Assembly: GCA_013398055.1 (NCBI GenBank)
Contig: VZRS01001727.1
Span: 69,087-133,086 of the forward strand
Direction of reading: 5' to 3'
DNA length: 64,000 bases
DNA from: Ifrita kowaldi
Taxonomy: Eukaryota; Chordata; Aves; Passeriformes; Cinclosomatidae
Of the stretch, positions 13,211-26,506 are shown in pieces. The notes under the pieces are model-generated. The model searched no databases. It saw nothing but the letters and a program-made list of their open reading frames with translations, and was not told the origin of the DNA. The position numbers were made by a program, and so were the translations under genes. Every line of letters begins with the position of its first letter. The first letter of the stretch is position 1.

Positions 13211-16200
13211 CAAGTGTCCAGCTTTGTACTTTCACTCCTTAAATATCCATTGTCAATGCTGAAGAAGATGAAAACATAAGGGATGTTAACATGTTCTACT
13301 ATAGCACCTTAGGGAAGACTACCCTGGAACTGCAGGTGGGAACTGCGAAAGTTTTGCTGCAGCTGGCACTTCACAGACAAGAGGCTAGGCGACAGTCCCT
13401 GCCTTTTAGAGGGTGCTATAAAGGACTTTGAAAACATAAAAATGAGAATAACAGAGTTGTTTGGGAGGGGAATCACTAAGGTGATGGGACTGCTTTCATT
13501 GCTGACCACAAAAACAGAGCCAGGAAGGCAAATGCTAATTTTGTGGATGGGTAATACAGGTCACTTGCTTTGTGTTGTTTCTTTTCTAATGTCTAATAAA
13601 TTCTAGTCTAATTCTGAAATATTTCCAGAACCCCTGAAATACTCTTGAATTATTAAGTGTTTTTAACTGCTGAGGCAAGTTGTTTGCACCTGAAGATAAA
13701 GATATATTGCTATTAAACATAAATTTGGGACTACGCAAAACTATGTGTAAACTACTTTTTTTCACTGGTTTGCCAGAGTCCTTGTCCACTGAGATGGTTT
13801 TCAGTTTCTGAAAATATTAATTTTTCCCTGCCTTTTGGCCACAACATGTGGAAACAGTCTACTTCAAATAATTTAGTCTTAAAACCATAGTTCTTTCTCA
13901 ATATCTGAGGTTTTCTTGAGTTTCTGTTTTAACATTTGTAATGATTGTGCGAAAGTTGTTTGCAGATACTGTCTTGTTTTTCAGATTTGTAATGAAGCAT
14001 GAGGGATTTTTACATTTTGTGGCAAAAGTTTTGCATGGCTCTTACTGTAAAACTTTCACAATGTCTTTAAGTTGTTTTATTTTTGGGAGATGGAAGAAAG
14101 GGAAACAGTGACTTAGAGACAAGTTTTCTGCTCCATTTCCTCTATGTAGCAGATGATAACTCTCAAGTACAAAGGGTGCTACACCCAAGACACTGAGCTC
14201 TAATTTTTGATCCTACATGCACTGGTGGCCTGTTTACTAATCTGTAATTACCAGTAAGTTTGTTGTAATGTATTTAATAGCCTGATCTCTGGGTAAGGTT
14301 GAGCAAACACTCTCAAATAAATATCCCTGTGGACCTTCTGAAATTCCTTTCCACAACGTTTTTGGTCAAACCTTTCTTGACGCCACTACAACCAAACATT
14401 GGGAATCAAAACTACATGTAACTCATAGGGAAGTGCTATGAAAATGCTATTTCTTTCTGAAACTGTATTTAAGAGTAGGGTTAATAATGATAATAGTAAT
14501 AATAGCAGCACTTGTGATCATTAGACCTTGGAAGAGGATCCAAGTCTTTTCACTCATCAGCAATGCACAAACTAATGGAAGAACACCAAGCTGGACAGTG
14601 TCTTGTGTGTCCTGCTCTGTTCAACACAAGTCTGTTAGAAATGCTCGTATGTGAAAGAAAAATTGACCTCCCATATGGGAAGTTGCAGCTTTTCACTTAC
14701 AGCTCCCCAGCTTTGCAGAAAAACTCCCTCTTGTTCTGGTTAAAGTTGTCGTACATTTTGAAAAGTCTGGATAGATCCTACTAGACTAGAATCCAGCCAA
14801 GGACATCATCTTCTCTGGAAGGAAATCAGTATTCTTCCTTAAAGAGACCTGAATTTTTTAATATTTTAAGGCATTACTCAAAAGAAAAAAGTTTAAACAT
14901 GTCTCTTTTTTTAATGGTCTCATTATTAGTTGGAATTTGAGGGCTGAACTAGTAATTACTAATCGAAGTCTACCTGTGGGAGCAAAAACTAGATGGAGCC
15001 TTGTTTCACTTATTTAAACATAAATCTCTACAATTTGAGATTAAATAGATTTCCCCTGGTTACCAGTAGTAGCCTTCTCTGTGCCTGTAGGCCATCTACT
15101 AAAAAGTGAAAAAATGTGTGCACATGTTGGTGACAGAAATGTCACAAAAATGTGACTGGCTTTGTTTTAGGTATTGTTACACATGTGTTGATTTTGTGGA
15201 CTAAGTATGGAAATGAAGGGCAGACTGGATGGAATATTTTTTTTATTTGTAATAAAGCTGGGTATGTTCAAGTAATTTGAAATCCCAGTGGTAAGGACTT
15301 AGGTACGATACCATCATTGCAGTGCTTTTAGAGGGAAATAAGAAGTAAATAAAAGAAAGATTAACTTGAGTTGGAGCTTTAATTTTTATTAAGGTTTGTA
15401 GTGTTAGAACAGAGAGTGACATGACATAAGGAATGGCAGTGCATTAGTGAAAGCAGGTGTCTGAAAGAAACTAGTCTGTGTTTGTGGGAGCATGAAACTG
15501 TTGAAAAGAACTGCTACTTTCACACTGTCACATAAAAACTCCCGACGAGCCTGGCAATGAAGCGTAGAGAAACTCTCCCTTGTTTGTCCAAGAAAAACAG
15601 TTCATGTAAGAAAAAATAGTATAAATGGCTCTGGGCTTAGTTTCTGTAGTGTTTGATATCGGTCTTTAGGACTCAAAAGAGAGAGGATCTAAATGAAAGC
15701 ATGAAAGTCCTGGGATTTTGTTATGAAAACTTCTTTCAGAATATTTTTACAAAACATCTTTAAAATGTTGAAGAAATCTGTTAGGACTAACCTCAGGAGT
15801 GGGAAATGATTGTGAGTTGTTATTATTACTGCAAATTCTATAAAGCATCTCCTTTGTATGTTTATATCATGTAGAAAGTACAAATAATAGCTCATTAGTA
15901 GTCTAGTGTCAGAGCTCTCTGTTTTCTCCCCATATTGGATAAATCTCCTACTGATGGATCAAACATTTAATCAATCTAGTAACATGGCCTTCAGCACTGT
16001 AGTATCTGAGTGCCTCCCAGTGTTGGAACGCTCAATAATGCTTGGTTTTTCTCCAGTTATTCTGTACTCCTTGATTTGATTTTGTTCTTAGTTACACTGA
16101 TGTAAATCTAAAACTACTCCACTGATTTTGATAGAGGAAGCCACCATTTATGAGCCTGAAGAGCAAAATCTGTCACCCCCCCTTGCAATTCCCCAGCTAT

Positions 16201-16799
16201 TCTTAAGTTCTACTATTAATAATATTTATTTGACTTATTAATCTGCTCCCTCATTTATTCTCCCTGTTCCTGCTGCATCTTTTTTCTTCTGCCACTTTGA
16301 GTATGATCCAAAGTCCGCTGAAATGGCTGTCAGTCTCACTATTGATTTCAGCTGACTGGGGTTCAGTTTCCCACTTGTCTCTCTCTCCTTTTTTCCCCTC
16401 TGCAGCTCCTGAAAGGTTCTGTGTGAGTTTGTGCTCTGATTAATTAAAGTTACATGTATTCCTACAGTTTTGTGAATAAGCACCTTGCTGTACTGGAATC
16501 CTAGTCCCCATATTTTCCTTAATACCCATTGCTTCCCTCAGCTTAGTTTCCCTTTAATGAGAGCTCTCCTTCCTCCTTGTGCCATAGGTCTTGGTCTCAG
16601 GTTCAGCATCTCAAATTTTAGGGAGAGCTTTGCTATGAGCCTGATCTGAGTTCTGTAGAAAACTCAGTAGAGAAACCCCACTTCCCTGAGATTTTTGTTC
16701 AGGAGAGTTGTAGTGAATATGAAAAGGGTTTTGAATGAGATAGTTGTGACTCTTCCTTTGATATTTTTTTTTTCTTTTCTTTCCCCTTGCTGCCTTCAG
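13211..16799. other. Non-coding DNA, no gene recognised
   Basis: About 3.6 kb of AT-rich unique sequence. There is a small ATA/GTAATA-rich patch near 14480-14515 and T-rich runs near 15235. No transposon or exon recognised. Confidence 0.6.
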
Positions 16800-16856
16800 T
16801 GTTGGAAGCAGAAGAAAATAAAAAGGAGTCGAGAATTTAAGCGGGAGACTTGGCAG
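16800..16856 (+). other. Candidate internal exon, 57 bp, phase 0-0
   Basis: A long pyrimidine tract (about 16762-16796) ends in CTTCAG, and the segment is followed by an excellent donor, CAG|GTAAGAGG. Of the three frames only one is open; it encodes CWKQKKIKRSREFKRETWQ, a strongly basic 19-residue peptide. The length is a multiple of three, so inclusion would keep the frame. I do not recognise the peptide. It could be a small alternative exon of a host gene on the plus strand, an lncRNA exon, or a chance splice-like arrangement. The phase fits the candidate terminal exon at 26507. RNA-seq junction reads would settle it. Confidence 0.3.
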
Positions 16857-17460
16857 GTAAGAGGTGTGTTTTCTTCCTTGCCAGCGAGGTGTTTCTGGAT
16901 GTGCTGATGTGAATTGGCAGCATGTTAGCTCCACTCTGGGAGACGAGGCTGGTCCAGGGCCTGCATAGTCCAGTTGAGTTCCTCGATTCTTCACAGGCTT
17001 TTTGTGTCATTGCGGGCAAAGGCTTCATTTTGCTCACCTGCAACAGGGGCAGAAAGGCTTCCCTGCAGCAGGAGGGTGGCTTGAGGAGAAATGGAGGAAA
17101 GACCGGGAAATAATGAGCTGGTGTAAAAGGTGGCAGAGCATGTGAGCTACTTGGACAAAGTTGCCCGGTTTGAGGGTAACAGCTGTGCTGTGTGGACAGC
17201 TGGGCTGGTGTTTGCATTATTTCAAGAAATGTTTTGCTAAGGTACTTGGGTGCTATCTGTAACTTCATTGTGTTATCTTCTTTGAAACCTCGTTTGATTA
17301 CTTTGCTCTCATTTCCTGTTCTACGTGGTTTTAAATGGGGTGAAAGTGAAATACAATATAAGCAAGATACAACACTTGCTTTCATGTAAGAACCATGCTG
17401 AAAGCACAATAACAACATTGGAAAGCTGTGCACTACTTTTTGGACAGTAGCAGTTTGCAA
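16837..17460 (-). other. Long unrecognised ORF (207 codons), probably not a gene
   Basis: The longest stop-free frame in the window, antisense to the end of the candidate exon at 16800-16856. The protein is Pro/Ser/Leu/Cys-rich without signal peptide, membrane segment or domain I recognise. The plus strand here is poor in TTA, CTA and TCA triplets, which removes minus-strand stops and can explain the length. No initiator context or splice evidence supports translation. Confidence 0.1.
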
Positions 17461-20400
17461 AGACAGTTCCTAAGGGCTTACTTGAGGCACATCTAGGGAC
17501 AAAAGGCTTTTCATGGGAACAAAAGCCACAGCCAGGCTGCTAGATTTCAAACCTTCCTCTGAAGCTCGAAGCACCAAAGTATTTTTCAGAGGAGGAGCTT
17601 GAAGAATTTCCAGTGTAATATTGTGTACCCTTGTTCTTGGGAGAAGTTGTCCCATTTCCAAAGCTCACAGCCTGAGGCAGTCATGCATCGGAGATAAATC
17701 AGCCGAAATGGCAAAATACTGACAGGGTATGAACAACTGCAGGTAGTTGTTTAATCGCTTGTGTCAAGTAATCTTAATAACAGGTATGGCTACTGATCCA
17801 GTCAATTATATAAATTGTCCTGCTGCCTTTCCCGGGTTCTTACTGAGGCAGAGCTATTGATACCTAAGATGTGGCTATGTGCAACTGCAGTATTATGACT
17901 GTCTTAAAAGACAGAGCTCACCCAAACAGGGAGGGACTGATTTATTTCTGCTTCTCTGTCTTTTCTCTGTAGCACTCTGTAGTGAGAATCTTGGATTTTC
18001 TTCTCCCTCCTCTAGATTTGTGAGAATATATTTAAATTTTAATATTCAGAGGCCCCAAAGATGTAAATAGTACTAAGATAAGTGTTGCCCTGTTTGAAAT
18101 TCCCTGCTGGGTCCACCTGTCATGCTTTGTCTGATGTTGGGATAATAAGCTCTGTGGGGCAGTAAATGCCTCCCTTACTCATCCACACAGCCCGTTATGC
18201 TGCTTTTTGGGGGAGACTTTGAGCAACACGTCATGGGAAAAATACCAAACTCCAGTGACTGAGAGTTTGCAGGCACATAGAGCAAGCTTGGCTCAAACTC
18301 ACAGACTGAAAGAAGTTTGTGACTGATAAGAGAATAAATCATTTTCTAATCTGAAATAATCTGGTCCCTAGCACTTACGAGAAGATTCACCAGTATTATA
18401 AAAATACATTCAGTTGCAAAATTTTTTGTCTGAGAATAAAGTATTTGTGTTTTCAGTGTATGTTACTAATAGACCTCTGACAAGCTGGACATGTTCGGCT
18501 TGGAAGAATTTATCTTCTGGGTTTGGATATTTGGGTTGGTTTGGTGTTTTTTTTTATTTGCCAATGCTTTCTTGGTTTTTTGCAATTTTCAAACCCATAT
18601 ATTGGCATCTGTTTTTTTGCTGTGAAGTTACGTCATCTCCAAGCAAACCTGTGTAATGCATCAGGCTGTCTCCCTATGTGTACTGGGTCATGTGTTTACT
18701 ATTAAAGCTCAGTTTCTGTGCTTTTTCATAACAGTTTAGTTGTCTGCAGGAGCTGGTGGTTAAAACATGGCAGGCTGGAGATAATTCTTTAGGCTCAGCC
18801 TCTGTTTCCACTGCCTTTGATCAGGATACATTCGACTTTCAAATATTGTTTATAAATTATTTTTTCACGAGCTGCTTTTGATTTTCGTAGATGTGCCCTT
18901 CTGCACAATGGGAATAGTGAGTGATTTCTCGTTATAGTTCCTTAGCATGTAAACATTATGTTACTGTAAACTCTGATCAAATCTGAACTGTAAGTGCAGG
19001 TAAGAATAGAAAGACATGGATCCCCCTAAAAAGATGTTGCAGTTAGAGTGGTAACAAATGACATGGAAAAGGTGGAGAAGACAACTGTCAAATACAGCAT
19101 GTTCGTGTATATACAAATGTACTTAAAAAGAGAGGTACCCTTGTTTATTCCTGCAGTTTAATTTAACATCATGGTAAAAAAAAAAAAATTACAGTAGAAA
19201 GATCAATGTATAAAAAAATTTGAACCATGTGGCAGAACTTGTCTTCCTGATAAAAAGGAAAAGCAGCCAGAGATTGAAAGAGTGGGAATGTTGGTATTTT
19301 TTAATGGATAGCTTGTCCTAAAGTCATTAAAAATAAATTATTCAACCTTTTTCCAAATAAAGTAGGAATTTTTATGACTTCTCCCTCTATATGATTTTGA
19401 TGAGAAAAAGTTGATTATCAGCAGAGTTGCAGAAACCTCCTCCACACAAATGTGGTAAAGCATGTTAGATCTCTGTGGTCTGCAACTTGTACACCCAGTG
19501 TAGGCTGGAGAGAGTAGCTCTATGAAATAAGGAAAGGGAGTTTGTCTGAGGTTGTATTCTCGCTGCAGATTTTACTTCGAGTTGGTAAATAATATAAATG
19601 TTCTTGGGCAAAATTTCATTGTAATCCCATTTTCTGTTGCAGATACAATTTTGGTCAACCTGAGAATTTAAGTCTGTTTGTGTGGTGACAATGGGAAGTG
19701 GGTTGGGAGGAATTGCTGTTACTGTATTACTTCCCCTCCAAAAAGGTCTCAAAATGAAACCAGCTGCTAAATTGGTAACCTACAAGCTCACAATATTTGC
19801 ATGCATTTCTGAGTATGGCTGTGAGAGGGAGGAAGCCCCTGTTCTTGCACATCTTTTGTTTTCTGTGTCATCCTGATCTTTGAGATCTGAATCTCTTACT
19901 TGCATGGATGGCTTTAGTTTTGGGGGTTTTTGTGCTAGTTTTTGTAAAAATCCAAGACTGAGGCTTGATTGCAAGAATGGCTTGTGAGTGGGCACCTCTG
20001 ACTGATCATTAGACCCACCAGGTCTAAAGAGTATCATATTTATGTTGAAGGAGCAGGTCCAAATCATAATGTGATGTTTTATTGGAGTGTTCATACGTGA
20101 GTTTGCTTACTGTTAAGTCAACTGCAAGAACTGTCGCCTAAGAAGGAATTAGGATGATTTAATAGCACTGGAGAGACTTTGGATAAGGTTCTTTTCTGTA
20201 CCTTCATTTTGTGCCCAGCAGTTGCTCAGGTAACTGAGAATCAGTGGATGAATATTCCCAGACAACGCAGGTTAAAATCATGCACATTGTCCAGTGATAC
20301 ATCCATGAAAATGTGATGAAACAGGAAATGATAACTGAAGAAGCTGACTGCAGCAGAAACATGTGAAATGTCCTTTTTGCCTGTTCTCACAAACAGAAAC

Positions 20401-23400
20401 TATAGGTTTGTTTTTCCCTTTACAAAAAAAAATCAATGCAGCCAAGACTGGATTCTTTAACGTAATCTTCATGTGTCTGGGTATCATTAGGTAGGATGGG
20501 TGACAATCTTCTTGCCTAAAAATCACTAGCAATGAAAATCAAGTAGCTTCAAGAAACAGCCAACTCATCAAATGTTACCTCTTCCTAAAAGCAGTGAGAA
20601 AAGGCAGCTGAGATTGGGAATGAGAAGTGGCCGTAGAGTCTTGGAGAAATGCTGTAAACCTAGAAATGCCTTGGCTCAATCTGCTTGGGATCTGAAGTTA
20701 TAATCCAGTGGTTTATCTGCTTGTTTCTGCCTTCCTCTGTGAACAAACTCTCTGTGTGCATGACTGGATTCTTTTTACCTCTTTAGTTTAGATCAGAATG
20801 CTCCTGGTCACTTTTCTGGTAATGTTTTTGCCTGCTTTGTAGAAACACTTTTTCCAAACAAAAAACATCTGCAATTAAAAAGCGAAGTTGCCCCTGACGA
20901 TAAGTGATTCCTCTGCCATTCTCCTATGAACAAGTTTGGGGTTTATATATATGTGTGCCCTGCACATGGTACACTTTTTTTGGGGTACATAATTTTCTTT
21001 CTTTCTTTAGATAGTGGGAGTGAGTGAATCAGCAGTTAAAAACTCAAGTATTTAATTTGTGCTTCTCTATGACAAGTCCCATTGCTGTTCCCAGTCTTGG
21101 TCTGCAGGATCTGATTGTCCCTGGTGTGTCTGGGCCAGCTGAAGGGCAGGGTTTCTGGAAAGCTTTGTTTTTCTTTGCCTTTGAGGCTGTGTGTGGGTGT
21201 TCACTTCTTGTTCACTTTTTCTGAAATGGGAAATGCTCTTTATGTAAGAAAAAAAAAGCAATTGAGCTTTATTTTTCTGCTCTGCTTTCCATGCATGTTC
21301 AATAACATCGCTTCCCACTGGGAGGTGTTGGTGCAGCCTACCAGGATGTAGTGTGCATCTGGACTGTTTTTCTGAGGTGATGAGTTAACTCTCCTTCTGA
21401 AGGTGTTGTGGACACCTCAGAACCCGTGAACATCAGCTAGTGAACATTTTTTCATGGTTTTCTTTAAGCATCATTTAAAAGTTAGTTAATATTCCAGCAA
21501 ATGTCAGTTCTGTGGAACTGTTGAGCTTCTCTAAAATTCAGGGTCGATGCAGTGAACAAATCCTGCTGTCTCTTTTTGGCCAATATAATGACAGAACTTT
21601 CAGAATTTTTTGCCTTCTTTTCTGCTTCTTGTCAGATATTTGTTCAACAAAGAAAGGAGACCACATAATTTAGCAATTTCAGTTCTGAAGTGTGAGTAGC
21701 ATTTGTGGTGTTTGCTCATGTGAAAAAATTGTAGTTTTTAATTTCTAGAATTTTAATCCCTTTAAAGACAAAGATATTAAACAGATTAAAGTGGTCATAT
21801 GAATAAGTAAACATATATAAAAATAGAGTGAATTAATAAATCAAATTAACTTGGTTATTGTAAGGATGTGAGAAGATAGATGTGCCTGTTTTTCATGTGG
21901 AAGTCTTAGTGGCGATGGAGAGACCAAGCCAAGTTGAACCCCTTGTTCCCACAGGGCAGGTATGGCCCATGCCCACGGCTTGTTAAGTGTATGTGTTTGC
22001 TCCATGGCTTCTCCAGAAGGAGAACTTCATGTTTTAGTGCCTGTGCTTTGTGGATCCAAAGTGCGTTTTGACTGTGGCTTCTTCAGAGAGGAAACAAGAT
22101 CTATCAGAGTTGTCTGGGTGATTTGTGCTGGTTATCTGCCACATAAACTCACCACAGAGCAGCTCAGAGCTGTTATACAGGTTGCTGATATGGCACAGGG
22201 AACATCCAATGCTGAGCACGAAAGAGAATGGAGAAATGATGAGCAAGAGCTTACAAAATAATTTCACATTGGGAGACTTGAAATCAAGTGAAATATTAGT
22301 AAAAGGAATTTCAGGTTTAGTGGTTGTCGCTGCTGCTTTCGTAAGCACAATTAGAGCTTTCCAGTTTGTCTGACCCATTGCCCTGAAATGCTGCTGCCAG
22401 TTATCACAAGGAAGGCATACCCAAATGCACAGCAGAGCTCTGGCTCTTTAGAATCTGGACGAGCTCCCAGTGTTAGGAACAGGAGTCAAACGGCCATCCC
22501 TTCTCCTGTGCTAACACACACCCCGCCATTAGCAGTCTGAAGGCAATTTTAATAAAATACATAACCCTGCTGAGCTAGTCTCAGAAGATAAATAAGTGTT
22601 GTAGAAAAGAAGCTTTTGTTTAAAAGTAATTATTTAAACTATGCATTACAGGTAATTTTCCTTTACCAGTAAACCAAATGCTATCAGAATTTCAATAATA
22701 GCTTTGTGTTACTTATCTGGATAACATGATATTGTCATTTCCAGGAGCTTAAAATGCTGTTTTATTTTCATTTGTGTCAAATATAAGGGTAAATGAGACC
22801 TGAATATATATTAAAAAAATTCCAACAACATGGGTTTTGTATAATTTTCTGAGAGCAGCATTTTGTTTTCCAACCTTTTATAGTAAAATAACAATCTAAT
22901 CATAGTTTCCTAAAATGTGGACTTAAAACAGTAGGGCGAGGAGCATCTTCTTATTTTCTGCTTTGGGTAAACATGCTGAGTAGACAGCAAATACAATTCT
23001 TTTGAAGAGGTTAGTCAATAAAACCATAACAGTGAGGTAACTTTATAATGTGTATGTAGATATAGCCGAATACTAAGTGCCTCAACCCATATATAGCTTA
23101 GGAAAAAGAGTGGTATCATTTTTTACCCAAGAGAATTTTCACTTTTAAAAACTACATGAAAAACTCAGCCTCTGTGTTTCCTTTCTTTCAGCATTATTTC
23201 TGCAGTGTTCTAAACCTCTCTAATGATAACAAAATAGTTTATTATGAGGAAGATGGAACAACTAAGGGAGGAAAACAATTTTTTTTGTTGTTCTTGAAGG
23301 GGAAACATCTCTGTTTCAGGTCTTTAACTGAAAGGATGGACATTTTGTTTCAACAAAAAGTTTTATTATTATTCTTTATGAGTATTTTTATGCTTTCTGT

Positions 23401-23740
23401 TTCAGTATGGACAAGGGAAGGGCTGCTGCTTTGAGAACTGAGCAGCTGAGCCCTTGTGAGGTTGTCCCCTGTGAGGCTTGGCTGCAGCCTCAGTTTCTGG
23501 CCAAGAGCCCCATGGCATGTTTTGGCTGCAAGGAGGTAAAGCAGGAAAGACACCCAAAGGCATTAAGACCAATTTTCAACCCAAATTTAGGCCTAGATTC
23601 TGCCAAATCCCTAACCTAGAGGGTTTTTACTGGATGTCTCTAGGCCTTCAGAAATGCCTAGCCAATTGAAAGTGGAGGCCCCAGGATTAGGTGGATTTTT
23701 AGATCATCTACATCTGGCCGTGGTCTGTCTGCACCAGAGT
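17461..23740. other. Non-coding DNA, no gene recognised
   Basis: More than 6 kb without an identifiable gene or transposon. Individual pyrimidine-rich acceptor-like sequences occur (near 17970 and 23190), but none is paired with a good donor and an open phase-consistent frame. AT-rich stretches at 21770-21850 and 22540-22900 may include regulatory DNA. Confidence 0.6.
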
Positions 23741-23862
23741 TTCCAATTACCCAAAATGGAGAAAATAGCATTTCCCTACTTCAAAGAAGATTTGTGAGGA
23801 TCAATGTGTTTGAGATTGTGGCAGTAGGATACATCTGTAACCTACATAGGTAATAGATCAAC
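23741..23862 (+). repeat. MIR-type SINE relic
   Basis: CCCAAAATGGAGAAAATAGC, ATTTCCCTACTTCA, TTGTGAGGATCAATGTG and GAGATTGTGGCAGTAGG follow in order the MIR core and 3' region (AAAATGGGGATAATAGCATTTCCCTACCTCA…TTGTGAGGATAAAT…GATTGTGAGG…). This is the best preserved of the MIR relics here. The upstream promoter half is not recognisable. Confidence 0.7.
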
Positions 23863-25180
23863 TTAAATACTTTTATTAAAAGTGGACACAATAATTCATT
23901 GCTCCGTCGCAGGAAAATTGTGATGCTTAGTGTTTGTGATCTATGTGAAAGAGGTTGAGATCTTTTGATTAAAAAGTGATACTGCTCTAACTGTGTGAAT
24001 TATGAGCACGCCTGTTTGCACACTGAATTTACTTCTTGACCTGCCCAGGCTGGAGTTGTAATCGCTGAGTGAAAATTGTTGTCCCCCCTCCAGAAAGTTT
24101 TGCCTGTTTCGAGCCGTGCTCAGCTTCCTCCCATTTCTGCTGTTTTGGGAGAAGGATGGTGATGGGGCAAAGAGCAGAGGCAGCTGATGGCAGGCAGGGG
24201 TTTTGCCACCAAAGAGCCCAGCTGATAGCAAGGTACTGCCATGACTTGGATCTGGCAGGCAGGAATCAAAATGCCACCCTTTGGCTGCGGAAAGAGCTAA
24301 AGATTTGTCTCCAGCAAGTGACAGGCGCCAAGGTACTGTCGCCCATTTTCTAATTTTAGCAGGAAGGCTGGCAGGGATCTTACCTAGACAGACAAGCGCT
24401 GTTTCTGCCCAGGCCGATCTGCTGCCGTGGGTCCTGTTCCAAACTGCTCGGCTGGGTGCCTCCCGGCTTTCAGGGGGTGGTGTGCTGGTGGGAGGGAGAG
24501 GGGAAACCCCTACCCTTGTCTCCCAAGGCAGGATAAACTTCTAAGCCTGCTTCGAGACAGTAAAACTCATCCCTTCTACCAGCTGTTGGAAAAGAAGTGT
24601 TTGTAAGAATGCTATTACTAATGCAGGGATTGGGTTGGTAACCCTGTTGGAAGTGCTGTGACAGTAGAAGGAGTCGCACACAGATGAGAAGCTCCTGCGT
24701 GTCCTCCAGCCTGGTGCCTTGGGTGCGGTTCTGGTACAGAAGCAGAAGAGGAAGAAGTGGTTACAGGAGTTCACCAAAGGGGAAAGAGAGTGGGTCTTTC
24801 CCCCTACAAAGTGACTGGGGCATGTGTAATCATTACACAGGATTTTCTGACAAATTGCTCTGATTTTGACTTTTGACTTTGGAAATAAATGTCTTGGAAA
24901 AGGTAGGAAGGAGTCTGGAATAATTTCCTGTCACCTCCTTTCCATGATTTACAAGTCACCTTCACAGCTTTGAGGCTGTGCTCTGCCATGCATCCACCTC
25001 TCTGCCTGTTGCAGAGGGGTGTGAGATTCACTTCAGGAAACAGTGAAGCATTTTCTGCTGGTTTAGCTCACTCAGTTGGTTCATTGGCAACTCAGACAAA
25101 TGCCAACAAGGCACTGGCTTTGAGTCTTAAACAGCAAATGTGATCTGTCACATTTTGAAAATATCTGCAAGGACACTGCA
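23863..25180. other. Non-coding DNA with a GC-richer patch
   Basis: The interval 24070-24540 is richer in GC and CpG than its surroundings and holds overlapping open frames on both strands (about 70-96 codons), without recognised domains. It could be an old CpG-containing element or simply local composition. Confidence 0.45.
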
Positions 25181-25184
25181 GCCA

Positions 25185-25381
25185 ATAGTGCAGCTGTGCT
25201 TTTCCAATAGCCCATACTCAGATGGAATATGAAATTGAGAAGAGCCTATTGGCATGTATTATTACCATATTATTAACACTGGATTTTATTATTGTGTTTT
25301 TCATTTATGTAATAATGACTTGGGCAGTATTCAGCTATTCTGGGCTTTACATAAATAATTATTGGGAGTGTCCTTTTCTCA
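25185..25381. promoter_or_regulatory. Candidate conserved non-coding element, AT-rich
   Basis: A block rich in TTATT/AATAAT words and homeodomain-type cores (ATGTATTATTACCATATTATTAAC, TTTATGTAATAATGAC, ACATAAATAATTATTGGG), with two CCAAT-type sites (CAGCCAATAG, TTCCAATAGCC) at its start. It is not low complexity and matches no repeat family. The composition resembles deeply conserved developmental enhancers; inferred by eye only. Confidence 0.25.
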
Positions 25382-26506
25382 AATAGGTTTGGAAGTGGAC
25401 AGTGCAGAATTGATGTTTATCACATCTTTCAAAGATCATTTTTACCATCTCCACTAAAAGCTATATTTGCTCCAAGCACATCTTGCTTGATGGAGGATAA
25501 GTTCTGCCATTTTGAGAGGGGTAGTTTTTATTTATAATTGTGAATGTGTTTAGCCACATGAGGCTGTCAATCAGTGAGACGGAAGCCCAGTAGGATTATT
25601 CCTGTAAGTGGCCAATTTCCCCCACCCTTTCGCTCCAGATCAAGGACAGATGAAAGGTCATGATTAAAACAGTGATTTTTTCCTAAGTTGTAAGTAACAG
25701 TTTGCAACTGTTTTTTTACCAAGATGTCAAAACTGTATTTTATCTTGGGAAAAGGGGGAAGGAAGAAAATTATAAGTTCTTGAAAATGTTGGCATTTTTC
25801 CAAATGGTTGTGTTGAAATTTATTTTAATTATTGTACTTGTGTCAGTTCCTAGCAAGGGTAAAAGGGGGGGAAATAATTCAGTACAGTATTATGCAGCTA
25901 TGGATTAAACAATTAATGGTGAACCTCTGTATCCTATTAGTATATTTGAATTCATTATTTCAACAAATTGTTTTATGAGCCAGTGACTAGTGGATTTAAC
26001 CATTTATTTTATAGTCAAAACAGAAGAATAATTGTCTTGTTGGAGGGTCTTTATGTGTATGAATCCATCCAAGGAATTAACCTGGGACCGTCAAATAATG
26101 CAGAATGTCATCAGGAGGTTATTTTGTCCCAAGAGTTTGGTCTTCTTATGTGCAGTCAAGGAACTTGCAGTCTGGGAGGGTTTTGGCAGCTGTCTGGTGA
26201 TCATTGCAGCAGCCACCGTCACTAAAATTGTAGAGGACTTTGGTGTAATCAGTAATTCCCTGGAAAGTCCCTCAATTGGCACTGTATGTAGTGTTCTTCT
26301 CTTGGACATGTGCTAACCACTCACGAGTCAGAAATAACACTTCACTGGTCATGGCATGTAGATAATCACCAAAGTAAATACTTCTCTGGGCTCAATTTTG
26401 TGTGTAAGACCTATTAACAATGGCCAGCTCAAAAGATATTCTCAAGAAGTACCCCAGGGCAAATCATCTAAGCATGTGAGGATGTCACTGTTTTTTCTTT
26501 TTGCAG

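Noticed and set aside
17470..17661. 63-codon minus-strand ORF ending at a GTAAGC donor-like site
   Set aside because: The peptide looked protein-like, but the only reasonable acceptor upstream (CTGCCTCAG) opens a different frame and an in-frame TGA lies two codons before the start.
23156..23434. 92-codon plus-strand ORF after a CTTTCTTTCAG acceptor
   Set aside because: The first ~30 codons look protein-like but no donor follows and the rest is T-rich hydrophobic filler.
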